Shown piece after piece: positions 1 to 6,229 of a DNA stretch of 8,022 nucleotides. The notes beneath the pieces were generated by a model, which worked only from the letters and a program-made list of their open reading frames with translations, was not told where the DNA came from and made no database searches. Both the position numbers and the translations under genes were made by a program. The stretch spans positions 1 through 8,022 of the forward strand of contig DASQNQ010000207.1 in NCBI GenBank assembly GCA_035644895.1. Direction: 5' to 3'. The stretch's first letter is position 1. Each line of letters begins with the position of its first letter. The stretch comes from Falsiroseomonas sp035644895 (GTDB lineage Bacteria; Pseudomonadota; Alphaproteobacteria; Acetobacterales; Acetobacteraceae).

Positions 1-2
1 AC

Positions 3-396
3 CATGCGACCGAGTGCGTTGGCATCCACGCCGCGCTCCGGCACGACCACGGCAGTCAGTACATGGCCGAGGATCTCCACGAGGAGCTGCGGTTCCTTCG
101 CATCGAGAGCTCGCCCGTCTTCGTCCGCGCCGCCGAGGGCAACGGCTGCGCGGAGCGCTTCATCCGCACCCTCAAGGAAAGCCTCTTGTGGGTGCAGACC
201 TTCGAGACCGTCGAGGGGCGAGGGCACTGCCCTCGACCGCCGGCCGCTGCTCGAGATTCGCCTGGCCTGCAACGCCACCTGGCTCATCGGGCAACACGGC
301 CTCAGACCACCCGTCGCCGTCCGCCAGCAACAGCTTCCAACCGCGGCTCTCTCCGCATGGCCCCATCACAGGTGTCCCACCAGCCGCGGTCGGTAG
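3..396 (+). pseudogene. IS3-family-like transposase, 3' remnant with frameshift
   Basis: This is the C-terminal part of a DDE integrase-type transposase that enters from the left edge. The frame starting at 3 reads HDHGSQYMAEDL and then NGCAERFIRTLKES. These match the second catalytic Asp region (DHGSQY) and the catalytic Glu helix (AERFIRTLKE) of IS3-type rve domains. Near 215-235 the homology jumps to the frame starting at 1, which gives PLLEIRLACNATWLIGQHGL followed by RPPVAVRQQQL. That is the usual C-terminal end of these enzymes (arginine-rich start, Y/C-N-x-T-W-L-I, then R-x-P-x-x-V-R). No single frame spans both parts, so the gene is inactive as it stands. Recognisable similarity fades near 350 although the frame stays open to 396. 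I could not find a convincing terminal inverted repeat to mark the element's end. Confidence 0.8.
219..235. repeat. Perfect inverted repeat at the transposase frameshift
   Basis: CGAGGGC at 219-225 and GCCCTCG at 229-235 are perfect 7-bp arms around a 3-nt loop. A competing 8-bp pairing, GTCGAGGG (210-217) with CCCTCGAC (230-237), overlaps it. The structure sits exactly where the transposase homology changes frame, so slippage or a small templated insertion here is a plausible cause of the frameshift. That cause is inferred. Confidence 0.5.
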
Positions 397-854
397 AGGA
401 GCACGCAAGTTCAGGCAGGCCGACCCTTTGACGATGGGCTGAGAGCTCGAGCCGTTACCTGGCGGCCCCTGCGGCTCGCTCGGGTGCGCTGTAAGCGCAG
501 ATCGGTGAATGCCGTGTTGCCCGCCAGCTCCCCCGACATCAACCGCTGGCAGGACCAAGCGGGCCATGCAGGTCGTGGAACTGGGCATCCACCGCGTCTT
601 CGCCGAGGCGGTGATGCGGGACGAGGGCACGGTAATTCGCGCGGAGCGCGTTGGGATGGCGCATGAGCATCCGGACGCGATCGGCCAGAGCGTGTTGACC
701 CATGACGAACATGTGGTCGCGAACCGGCATTTCGGGCGCATGGCCATCGCGAACCCGCGCCAGGCACGCCTGACGGCCGAGGCACGGATGAAGGCCGACG
801 TCATCGGCGCGACGGTAGCGGCGTGCCCTCGACACAAGCTGCGACTGCGGCGCG
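397..854. other. Gene-poor stretch; possible orphan + strand coding trace at 566-850
   Basis: No known protein family is recognised in these 458 bases. The + frame from ATG 566 is open (its stop is at 1067-1069, inside the opposite-strand gene). Between about 566 and 820 it shows a codon-position pattern typical of GC-rich genes: by hand count about 85% GC at third, 75% at first and a little over 40% at second positions. Its reading begins MQVVELGIHRVFAEAV and contains HEHPDAIGQSVLTHDEHVV. The mirror minus-strand frame is also open (539-949) and neither translation looks like a known protein. The stretch lies between a dead transposase and the end of the xox operon, so it may be a decayed gene fragment. 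The case for a real gene is weak. Confidence 0.3.
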
Positions 855-864
855 TTACTGCGCC
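849..864. terminator. Small hairpin at the 3' end of the xox operon
   Basis: GGCGC (849-853) pairs with GCGCC (860-864) around a 6-nt loop that contains the TAA stop (855-857 on the minus strand) of the CXXCW gene. There is no U-run on either side, so it is at best a weak or Rho-assisted end, or an mRNA 3' stabiliser. Confidence 0.2.
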
Positions 865-1409
865 TCAGGAGGAGGTTCCCAGGACGTGCCAGGAACAGGC
901 CGGAGCACCTCCGTCGGCAGCCCGGCCGCCTCCCACGCATCCACGCCATCGGCGTACCAGAACACCGTGCGGTAGCCGAAACCTGCCGCCCGCTTCGCGG
1001 CGTTCCAACTCATCCAACAGTCCGACAGGCAGTAGAGTACGAGGGGCCGCTCCAGGTCACCCTGCATGACATGCGCGAGGGTGTCGCGGAACCAAGCCTC
1101 GAGGGCTCCGGGCAGGGCGCCGCGGCCGACCTCCGGCAACCAGAGGCTGCCTGGGATGCCGCGGTGCGGGCTGGGCCGCCACAGCGCATCGGCGGCGAGC
1201 CCATGCGGGCGGCGCGGCGCAGGCAGCACGTCCACCCAAACAGCGCCGCCCGCCTCGTGCAGCCGACGCGCCTCCGCCGTCGAGATCCGCCGCCCGCCCG
1301 GAACCGTCTCCGGCACTGGGGCGCGGTAGTCACCGAGACGATAGCCCTCTGCGCGTAGGCTGGCCGGCGCGCCAACGAAGAACAGCGTGAGCGCCGTCCG
1401 CCGCCTCAC
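855..1409 (-). CDS. PQQ-dependent catabolism-associated CXXCW motif protein (rhodanese-like)
   Basis: The gene encodes a 184-residue exported protein that I recognise as the 'PQQ-dependent catabolism-associated CXXCW motif' family. This family occurs next to quinoprotein alcohol dehydrogenases. A short N-terminal signal (MRRRTALTLFFVGAPASLRA) precedes the conserved YRxxxYRAPVP start and a rhodanese-like fold. The signature is at residues 126-139: Y-C127-L-S-D-C131-W132-M-S-W followed by NAAK. As read here the cysteines are spaced C-x3-C-W. The probable role is periplasmic redox or maturation work for the XoxF system, possibly involving a sulfur relay, but no reaction is established. The start is GTG at 1409, which overlaps the xoxJ stop as GTGA, so translation is probably coupled. 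It is the last gene of the minus-strand operon. Confidence 0.9.
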   Translation of the reverse strand: MRRRTALTLFFVGAPASLRAEGYRLGDYRAPVPETVPGGRRISTAEARRLHEAGGAVWVDVLPAPRRPHGLAADALWRPSPHRGIPGSLWLPEVGRGALPGALEAWFRDTLAHVMQGDLERPLVLYCLSDCWMSWNAAKRAAGFGYRTVFWYADGVDAWEAAGLPTEVLRPVPGTSWEPPPEAQ

Positions 1410-2215
1410 GGGGTGCGCAGCCTTCCTTGCTGGTCGAGCAACGGGACGCCGTACTCCTGCAGGATTGCGTCAATCTCCGGCTGCACCTGCCGCAGCGCCG
1501 CATTGACGCGCCGGCGCCACTCCGCCTCCTGGCCCCGGATGCCCATGGTGATGCGGAAATCCGTTCTCGCCGCGCCCGGCTCCGAGGGCAGGGGACGCAA
1601 CTCGAGCGCCAGGCCGTGCACCTTCGCGTACCACCCTGCCACTGGGCCCCACACAAGCGCCGCGTCCAGTTCGCCCCGCGCCACGGCCTGGACCAGCTCC
1701 GCGGCGGGCGCCTCCACACGGGTGTCCACGGCGAGTGCCACGAAGCGCGTGCTCGTCATCAGCCCGTGGCGCACGAGCAGGTCCACGGGCGGCGTGCGGG
1801 CGACCGCACCGAGCCGCATTTCCCGCATGCGCGGGTCCTGCAGCGTCTCCGGCACCTCCGCTCCGCGCCGTACGACTATGACGTAGGCCGTGTGATAATA
1901 GGGGTTGGTGTTCTGCATCAGATCGTCGCCGGCGACGGTTCCCATCACGAGGTCACAGCGCCGGGCGCGCAGCGTATTGCGGACGAAGCCGTGCACCTGA
2001 GGAAAGAAGACGTACTCCACCGGCAGTCCGAGCTGTCGGCCGAGCAGCTCCGCGATGCGGTTCTCGTATCCCTCGCCCCGCTCGTTCGAGAAGGGCAGGT
2101 TCGCGGGGTCGGCGCAGACGCGCAGCGCATCGGTGGCCACCAGGTCGCCCGTCTGCGCCCGCGCACCCTGCACGCCGCACAGCACGGCCAGCAGGAACAG
2201 GCCCATGAGGCGCAT
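1406..2215 (-). CDS. xoxJ: XoxJ, quinoprotein dehydrogenase-associated periplasmic binding protein
   Basis: The product has 269 residues with a signal peptide ending at about ARA-20. The mature part is a type 2 periplasmic binding fold related to solute-binding proteins of ABC transporters. The family signature is near the start: LRVCADPANLPFSN followed by ERGEGYENRIAEL (residues 31-57). Further motifs include CDLVMGTVAGDD and the TNPYYHTAYV segment. This is the MxaJ/XoxJ family found with methanol dehydrogenases. XoxJ is thought to help mature or activate XoxF in the periplasm rather than import a solute, and no ABC permease or ATPase gene is present here. The ATG at 2215 lies 2 bp past the xoxG stop, with a GGAG ribosome site inside the end of xoxG. 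Its 3' end overlaps the next gene by 4 bp. Confidence 0.93.
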   Translation of the reverse strand: MRLMGLFLLAVLCGVQGARAQTGDLVATDALRVCADPANLPFSNERGEGYENRIAELLGRQLGLPVEYVFFPQVHGFVRNTLRARRCDLVMGTVAGDDLMQNTNPYYHTAYVIVVRRGAEVPETLQDPRMREMRLGAVARTPPVDLLVRHGLMTSTRFVALAVDTRVEAPAAELVQAVARGELDAALVWGPVAGWYAKVHGLALELRPLPSEPGAARTDFRITMGIRGQEAEWRRRVNAALRQVQPEIDAILQEYGVPLLDQQGRLRTP

Positions 2216-2217
2216 GC

Positions 2218-2631
2218 CTAGTTCTCCAGCCGCTGCGGCCGTCCGCGGCCGAGCGCCCCGTCCGACCGCGCCTTGAGGTAGGCGTAGATGTCGTTGAGGT
2301 AGAGCGCCACGTCCTCCACGTAGCCGAAGGAGGGCATGACGTTCTGCGCCTGCGCATTGACGTTCTGCCGGCCGTTGATCACCACGTCGTTGAACTGTTC
2401 CTGCGACATGCGCTTCAGCGATTCCGTCAGGTTCGGCGCGTATGAGCTGCCTGACCCGTCAGGGCCGTGGCACTGCATGCAGGAATTGCCGTACCGGCGG
2501 TAGCCGTTGAAGGTGGCGCGGTCCACGCGCCCGTTCTCGACCCTGTAGGGCTTCTCCTCGCTCGCCGCTGTGGGTGCGGCCGGGTAGCAGAGCGCCAGCG
2601 CGAGCAACGCCGCGGCGATCCTCAGCTTCAT
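2218..2631 (-). CDS. xoxG: XoxG, cytochrome c electron acceptor of XoxF
   Basis: This is a 137-residue periplasmic c-type cytochrome. A signal peptide (residues 1 to about 23, ending PAAPTAAS) is followed by a single haem-binding motif C51-M-Q-C54-H55. The likely sixth haem ligand is Met99 in NVMPSFG. The stretches YRVENGRVDRATFNGYRRYG and VINGRQNVNAQAQNVMPSFG, and the tail YLKARSDGALGRGRP, are typical of XoxG ('c-type cytochrome, methanol metabolism-related'). It should take electrons from the PQQ of XoxF and pass them to the respiratory chain. AGGAGG (2640-2645, minus strand) stands 8 nt before the ATG. It follows xoxF after an 89-bp gap with a hairpin and is tightly linked to xoxJ. Confidence 0.93.
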   Translation of the reverse strand: MKLRIAAALLALALCYPAAPTAASEEKPYRVENGRVDRATFNGYRRYGNSCMQCHGPDGSGSSYAPNLTESLKRMSQEQFNDVVINGRQNVNAQAQNVMPSFGYVEDVALYLNDIYAYLKARSDGALGRGRPQRLEN

Positions 2632-2720
2632 CCAGACATCCTCCTGATCGAAGAAGGGGCCGGCGCCCGTTCCGGCATCGGCCCCCTAAGCGCGACGGGC
2701 CTGGGCCCGCCGTCCTGCAG
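2632..2720 (-). terminator. Terminator-like hairpin between xoxF and xoxG
   Basis: Read on the minus strand, GGGGCCG (2685-2679) pairs perfectly with CGGCCCC (2662-2656) around a 16-nt loop. It is followed at once by TTCTTC (2655-2650). A second GC-rich hairpin (CGGGCC/GGCCCG) lies nearer the xoxF stop. A stem followed by a short pyrimidine run between a dehydrogenase gene and its cytochrome gene suggests partial termination or a processing/stability element. Either would keep xoxF mRNA above that of xoxGJ. The tract is only partly U, so full termination is unlikely. Confidence 0.45.
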
Positions 2721-4508
2721 TCAGTCCGGCAGGGCGAAGACGGTCAGCACGCCACCGAGCTGCGTGTAGTCCGCCAGAGAGCGATAGGCGCCGACCGCGC
2801 CAAGGCCCTCGTTGTCGCCCGACAGCCCGGCCGCCATACCGATGCCGGCCCAGCCGCCGACGCCCGACAGCACCGCGATGTACTGCTTGCCGCGATGCGT
2901 GAAGGTGTTGACGTTGCCGATGATGCCGGAAGGCGTGCGGAAGCTGTAGAGTTCACGCCCGTCGCGCATGTCCACCGCCTTCAGATGGCCCTCGAGTGTG
3001 CCGTAGAAGGCGATGTCGCCCGCCGTGGCCAGCGCGCCGGACCAGACCGAGAAGCGCTCGGGCCGCGACCAGACGATCTTGCCTTCGCCTGCGTCGAAGG
3101 CGATGAAGTTGCCCATGTGCTGGCTACCCTGCGGCGGATACATGGAGAGCGTCGCCCCGATGAAGGGCTGGCCCGCCGTGTAGGAGACGCGGAAGGGCTC
3201 ATAGTCCATGCACACATGGTTCGTCGGCACGTAGAACAGGCCAGTGCGCGGCGAGAAGGCGGCCGGCTGCTGGTCCTTCGTGCCGAGCGCGGCGGGGCAG
3301 ATGTTCGTGACGTTCTCGTCCTCCCGCCGCGTGGAGAAGCGCGGATCGACCTGGGGGCGGCCGGTCTGCATGTCCACATGCGTAGCCCAGTTCACCGCCG
3401 GATCGTACTTCTCGGCCACCAGCAGCTCGCCCGTCTCGCGGTTGAGCGTGTAGGCGAAGCCATTCCGGTCGAAGTGGACTAGCGCGCGCGGGACCTGGCG
3501 GCCGCGGACGTTCATGTTGTCGACGAGGATCATCTCGTTGACGCCGTCGTAGTCCCACTCGTCGTGCGGGGTCATCTGGTAGACCCAGCGCGCCTCCCCG
3601 GTGTTGGCATCGCGCGCGAAGATCGTCATCGACCACTTGTTGTCGCCAGGGCGTTGCGACGGGTTCCATGTGCCCGGGTTGCCGGAGCCGTAGTAGATCA
3701 AGTTCAGCTGCGGGTCGTAGCTGAACCAGCCCCAGGTGGTGCCGCCGCCCAGGCGCCACTGGTCGCCTTCCCAGCTGCGCAGCGAGCTGTTCTCGCCGAC
3801 AGGCTGGCCCATGTGGGTGGTGCGCTGCGGGTTGAACTTGATCTCCTCGTCCGTGCCGACCGAATAGGCCCGCCAGGCCATCGAGCCGTCGCGCAGGTTG
3901 TAGGCGGTCACGTGGCCGCGCACGCCGTACTCGCCTCCCGAGATGCCGACCAGCACCTTATCGCCGAAGACCATCGGTGCCATGGTCGCGGTTTCGCCCT
4001 TAGAGGCGTCCCCGTTCTTCACCTTCCAGATCTCGCGCCCGTTCTCCGCGTCCAGGGCGACGAGCGTGGTGTCCGCCTGGCTCAGGTAGATGCGGCCGTC
4101 GGCGTAGGCCACGCCCCGGTTCACCGTGTCGCAGCACATCACGCCGATGACGCTCGGGTCCTGCTGCGGCTCGTAACGCCAGCGCACCCGGCCCGGGTTG
4201 TTCAGGTCGAGCGCGAAGACACGGTTCGGGAACGGCGTGTGGATGTACATCACATCGCCAACGACCAGCGGCCCGCCCTCATGGCCGCGCAGCACGCCGG
4301 TCGAGAAGCTCCAGACGGGCCGCAGGTTGCGCACGTTGTCGCGGTTGATCTGGTTCAGCTCGCTGTAGCGATGGGACGAGTAGTTGCCGTTGGGCATGAC
4401 CCACTGGTTGGCGTCCCGCTGGAGCTGCAGCAGCTGCTCGTTGGCGAGTGCGCCGCCTGCGCCAAGAAGGAGCGCCGCGGCCGTGGCAACGGCCAGTCGC
4501 AATTTCAT
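2721..4508 (-). CDS. xoxF: XoxF, lanthanide-dependent PQQ methanol dehydrogenase
   Basis: The product is a 595-residue periplasmic quinoprotein, full length for the family, with a signal peptide cut at about ALA22-NEQ. It oxidises methanol (and often formaldehyde) using PQQ and a rare-earth ion. Visible residues: the vicinal disulfide Cys125-Cys126 in GVMCCDTVNRG, the metal ligand Glu193 in GGEYG, the metal ligand Asn277 in GSGNPGTW, and catalytic Asp319 in PHDEWDYDG. Asp321, two residues on, is the extra Asp that marks lanthanide-using XoxF; calcium-using MxaF has Ala there. Tryptophan-docking propeller repeats run through the protein, for example AVDMRDGRELYSF and GVGGWAG. GGGAGG (4516-4521, minus strand) lies 7 nt before the ATG. 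It leads the xoxFGJ operon. No mxa genes are in the window. Confidence 0.97.
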   Translation of the reverse strand: MKLRLAVATAAALLLGAGGALANEQLLQLQRDANQWVMPNGNYSSHRYSELNQINRDNVRNLRPVWSFSTGVLRGHEGGPLVVGDVMYIHTPFPNRVFALDLNNPGRVRWRYEPQQDPSVIGVMCCDTVNRGVAYADGRIYLSQADTTLVALDAENGREIWKVKNGDASKGETATMAPMVFGDKVLVGISGGEYGVRGHVTAYNLRDGSMAWRAYSVGTDEEIKFNPQRTTHMGQPVGENSSLRSWEGDQWRLGGGTTWGWFSYDPQLNLIYYGSGNPGTWNPSQRPGDNKWSMTIFARDANTGEARWVYQMTPHDEWDYDGVNEMILVDNMNVRGRQVPRALVHFDRNGFAYTLNRETGELLVAEKYDPAVNWATHVDMQTGRPQVDPRFSTRREDENVTNICPAALGTKDQQPAAFSPRTGLFYVPTNHVCMDYEPFRVSYTAGQPFIGATLSMYPPQGSQHMGNFIAFDAGEGKIVWSRPERFSVWSGALATAGDIAFYGTLEGHLKAVDMRDGRELYSFRTPSGIIGNVNTFTHRGKQYIAVLSGVGGWAGIGMAAGLSGDNEGLGAVGAYRSLADYTQLGGVLTVFALPD

Positions 4509-4577
4509 TCTTGATCCTCCCTTTGGTCACGCTCAGTGACGTAAGTAAAACGATTTCCCGTTTGTCCGCCGTCTTGG
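4509..4577 (-). promoter_or_regulatory. xoxF leader and probable promoter region
   Basis: On the minus strand this region holds the strong ribosome site GGGAGG, then the palindrome at 4526-4540, then an AT-richer patch (GTTTTACTTAC) that could supply a -10 element (TTTACT or TACTTA). Just upstream of that is CGGGAAATCG. No good -35 hexamer sits at the right distance, which would fit an activator-dependent promoter. The exact transcription start is not determined. Confidence 0.35.
4526..4540. promoter_or_regulatory. Perfect palindrome GTCAC-N5-GTGAC in the xoxF leader
   Basis: GTCAC (4526-4530) and GTGAC (4536-4540) are perfect inverted arms 5 nt apart. They lie between the candidate -10 patch and the xoxF ribosome site, about 18-32 nt before the ATG. 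The position suits an operator for a dimeric regulator, or a short 5'-UTR hairpin. The sequence does not say which protein would bind it. Confidence 0.4.
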
Positions 4578-4881
4578 CATCTCTCGAGCCGGCGCGGCCC
4601 ACCGGCGGGAGGGCCAGGCGCGTGTCGGAGCTTCTTGCCCGCGCTCACGCCCAGCTGCATGGCGGCTACGCTACGCATCGTGGATGGTGGGCTACAAGCC
4701 ATGTCCGGGGAAGCGCGCATACACGAACGCGGCATGCATTCGTCGTTCTAATCACGTACGGAAACGAGCCCTGTCATGGCAATGTCGCACCGCATGCGCA
4801 ATCACCGCGCCGCCTCTTGCGCGCGCCTGCGGCACTGCTGGAAACTCGGTACCGGTCCGCTGGACCAGGGAGGACATCTCG
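4578..4881. other. Remainder of divergent intergenic region, no gene
   Basis: I see no convincing gene in these 304 bases: the open frames here are short or have no ribosome site. It should contain the promoter of the + strand pair at 4882. A TTCTAAT patch (about 4746-4752) is a possible -10. GGAAAC occurs at 4760-4765 and 4840-4845. The strong ribosome site AGGGAGG for the next gene is at 4867-4873. A loose inverted pair ACGAA-N11-TTCGT (4723-4743) is also present, without clear meaning. Confidence 0.4.
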
Positions 4882-5547
4882 ATGCTGCATCGCCGTACGG
4901 CGCTCGCAGCCGCGGCAGCCGTCATGGCAGCGCCGCGGACCCACGCCCAGCCGCTCTCGCCCGCCCAGATCGCACTCTTCGAATCGGCCCACCTCGCCGG
5001 CCTCAGCGCGCCGACGAGTCTCGAGTACGGCTTCCGGCGTGAGGAGGAGGGGCGCGAGCCCGTCGAGGACACCGTCCGGCTGGAGGTGCGTGCATCCGCC
5101 GAAACCGGCCGTTTCGACGTGATCCCGGAGTTCCTGACAGGACAGCGCAACCTGGCCTACCCGCCGGCGCGCGGCTTCCGCGGCAACCCGGTTCTGCTCT
5201 TCGCGCTCGACCGCGACGCGCGCGAGTTGGCTGCCGCGACCGGCGGCACGCCTCACTGGTTTCGCGAACGCATGCGGCGCGCCTTTCTCCATGCTGCAGC
5301 GCAGCGCGAGCATGAGGTGGAGTTGGACGGGCGCAGCGTTGCAGCGACCTCGTTCGAGGTCGTTCCGTTCGCCGGGGAGCCGCGCGCCCGCCGGTTCCAG
5401 TCACGGCGCTACGTGTTCACCCTGGCCGATGCCGTGCCGGGGCGGATCCATAGCTTGCTGAGCGATACGCCGGCGGGTGAGGGCGGCGGTGCAGTGACCG
5501 AGGTAATCGCGTTCCGCGGCGCGCGCCCGCTTGGGGCGGCGCCGTGA
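4882..5547 (+). CDS. Exported protein of unknown function, divergent to xoxF
   Basis: The product has 221 residues. The ATG at 4882 is chosen because AGGGAGG stands 8 nt before it and because this start gives a signal peptide (MLHRRTALAAAAAVMAAPRTHA, with a twin-Arg pair) followed directly by the mature start QPLSPAQIALFESAHLAG. Starting further upstream would bury the signal. The mature protein has no Cys, no membrane span and no metal or nucleotide motif that I recognise. It looks like a soluble periplasmic beta/alpha protein: alternating strands such as DTVRLEVRAS and RYVFTLADAV, plus a GNPVLLFALDRDARELAAAT segment and an arginine-rich helix WFRERMRRAF. I do not know its role. Its position divergent to xoxF and coupling to the next gene suggest a job in periplasmic methanol oxidation. 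This is inferred from context only. Confidence 0.88.
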   Translation: MLHRRTALAAAAAVMAAPRTHAQPLSPAQIALFESAHLAGLSAPTSLEYGFRREEEGREPVEDTVRLEVRASAETGRFDVIPEFLTGQRNLAYPPARGFRGNPVLLFALDRDARELAAATGGTPHWFRERMRRAFLHAAAQREHEVELDGRSVAATSFEVVPFAGEPRARRFQSRRYVFTLADAVPGRIHSLLSDTPAGEGGGAVTEVIAFRGARPLGAAP

Positions 5548-5876
5548 GGCGGGCTGCCCTGGCACTTGCCGTCCTCCTTCCCGGGCTCGCCGAGGCAAAC
5601 GATTATCCGACGCTCGCGCGCGCGGACTACGTGCTCGGCTGCATGGCGGCAAACGGGAACACGCGCGAGGCGCTGGAGCGCTGCGCCTGCAGCCTGGACG
5701 CGATCGCCGAGCAGATGCCCTTCGCGCGCTACGAGGCGGCGGAGACCGCCTTGCGCATGCAGGCGGGCAACCTCGGCGAGCGCAGCGCCATGTTTCGCGA
5801 TCCCCCGCAGGTGCGCGCCGCGATCGAGGAACTGCGGCGCGCCCAGGCCGAGGCGACGCTGCGCTGCGCGAGGTGA
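5544..5876 (+). CDS. Small exported four-cysteine protein of unknown function
   Basis: The product has 110 residues and starts at GTG 5544, which overlaps the TGA of the preceding gene as GTGA, so the two are probably translationally coupled. A signal peptide (residues 1-18, ending GLAEA) leads to a small, mostly helical mature protein with Cys33, Cys47, Cys49 and Cys108. The core reads DYVLGCMAANGNTREALERC followed by ACSLDAIAEQMPF and later YEAAETALRMQ. The C-x-C pair and the spaced cysteines suggest disulfides or metal/redox handling in the periplasm. There is no CxxCH, so it is not a c-type cytochrome. I believe similar small proteins occur near PQQ dehydrogenase clusters of other methylotrophs, but this is from memory. 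No function is known to me. Confidence 0.85.
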   Translation: MRRAALALAVLLPGLAEANDYPTLARADYVLGCMAANGNTREALERCACSLDAIAEQMPFARYEAAETALRMQAGNLGERSAMFRDPPQVRAAIEELRRAQAEATLRCAR

Positions 5877-5884
5877 CCGTCGCG

Positions 5885-5902
5885 CCGCGGCTACTGCCGC
5901 GG
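5885..5902. terminator. Possible bidirectional hairpin between convergent genes
   Basis: CCGCGG (5885-5890) and CCGCGG (5897-5902) can pair as a 6-bp stem with a 6-nt loop (each arm is itself palindromic). The loop contains the TAG stop (5891-5893, minus strand) of the repeat protein gene. It sits in the tight convergent junction with the + strand gene that ends at 5876. Without a U-run it is only a weak candidate terminator. Confidence 0.25.
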
Positions 5903-6229
5903 ACTCGTCGTGGGAGCGGGAACGCTGGCTCCGCCGCCGGTGGCGGGCAGGCCCGAGGAGTTCCGCTGCGAGCCGGTCATCGCCGCGCCCGAGCCGAGAT
6001 TTCCCTCCGGCCGTCCGCCCGCGCGGTCGCCCTCGCCGGCGCGGGGGCTCGTCGTTGCGGGCGACGCCGGTGCGTTGGTGCCGCTGGTCGTGCTGCCCTG
6101 CGCGCCGCTCATTGCCGCGCCGGAACCGGTGTTGCCTTCCGGCCGCCGCTCCGCGGGCTGCGGTTGCGCCACCGCCGTGGCCGCGGCGAGCAACGGGACG
6201 AGGGCGAGTGTCCTGACGAGCATTCTCAT
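5891..6229 (-). CDS. Small exported low-complexity protein with two internal repeats
   Basis: The product has 112 residues. The ATG at 6229 is preferred because GGAGG (6236-6240, minus strand) lies 6 nt before it; an ATG two codons later fits less well and a start at 6280 would add an Arg-rich tail before the signal. A signal peptide (residues 1-21, ending AVAQ) is followed by a Gly/Ser/Ala/Pro/Thr-rich, Cys-free chain that is probably disordered. It consists of two diverged copies of one unit: residues 29-63 and 73-111. Each has RPEGN-x-GSGAAM-[ST]-G-x-Q near the start and PxTTSPR at the end. I recognise no family. It could be a secreted or cell-envelope protein. It is convergent to the unknown pair and divergent to fdh1B, so it is probably its own transcription unit. 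Confidence 0.75.
   Translation of the reverse strand: MRMLVRTLALVPLLAAATAVAQPQPAERRPEGNTGSGAAMSGAQGSTTSGTNAPASPATTSPRAGEGDRAGGRPEGNLGSGAAMTGSQRNSSGLPATGGGASVPAPTTSPRQ
5897..6145 (-). repeat. Two tandem coding repeats within the low-complexity protein
   Basis: Copy A covers about 6041-6145 (35 codons) and copy B about 5897-6013 (39 codons), separated by 9 codons. Both begin with codons for RPEGN, then GSGAAM, and end with TTSPR. The middle parts differ in length and sequence, so the duplication is old or under weak constraint. Confidence 0.7.

Noticed and set aside
1427..2221. 264-codon + strand open frame opposite xoxJ
   Set aside because: It mirrors xoxJ, whose family signature is unambiguous on the minus strand.
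2574..3482. 302-codon + strand open frame opposite xoxG and xoxF
   Set aside because: It spans two genes that are certain on the other strand and has no recognisable content.
3564..4514. 316-codon + strand open frame opposite xoxF
   Set aside because: It is a composition shadow of xoxF in GC-rich DNA, with no motif and no ribosome site.
4658..4703. CATGGC/GCCATG inverted pair in the divergent region
   Set aside because: Six-bp arms 34 nt apart are expected by chance, and no further pairing extends them.
4723..4743. ACGAA-N11-TTCGT inverted pair as a LysR-type operator
   Set aside because: The arms are only 5 bp, the orientation is the reverse of the usual T-N11-A box, and no LysR gene is in the window.
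4684..4881. Upstream in-frame start (about 4684) for the 4882 gene
   Set aside because: It would place 66 residues before a good signal peptide and ignore the strong AGGGAGG site at 4867-4873.
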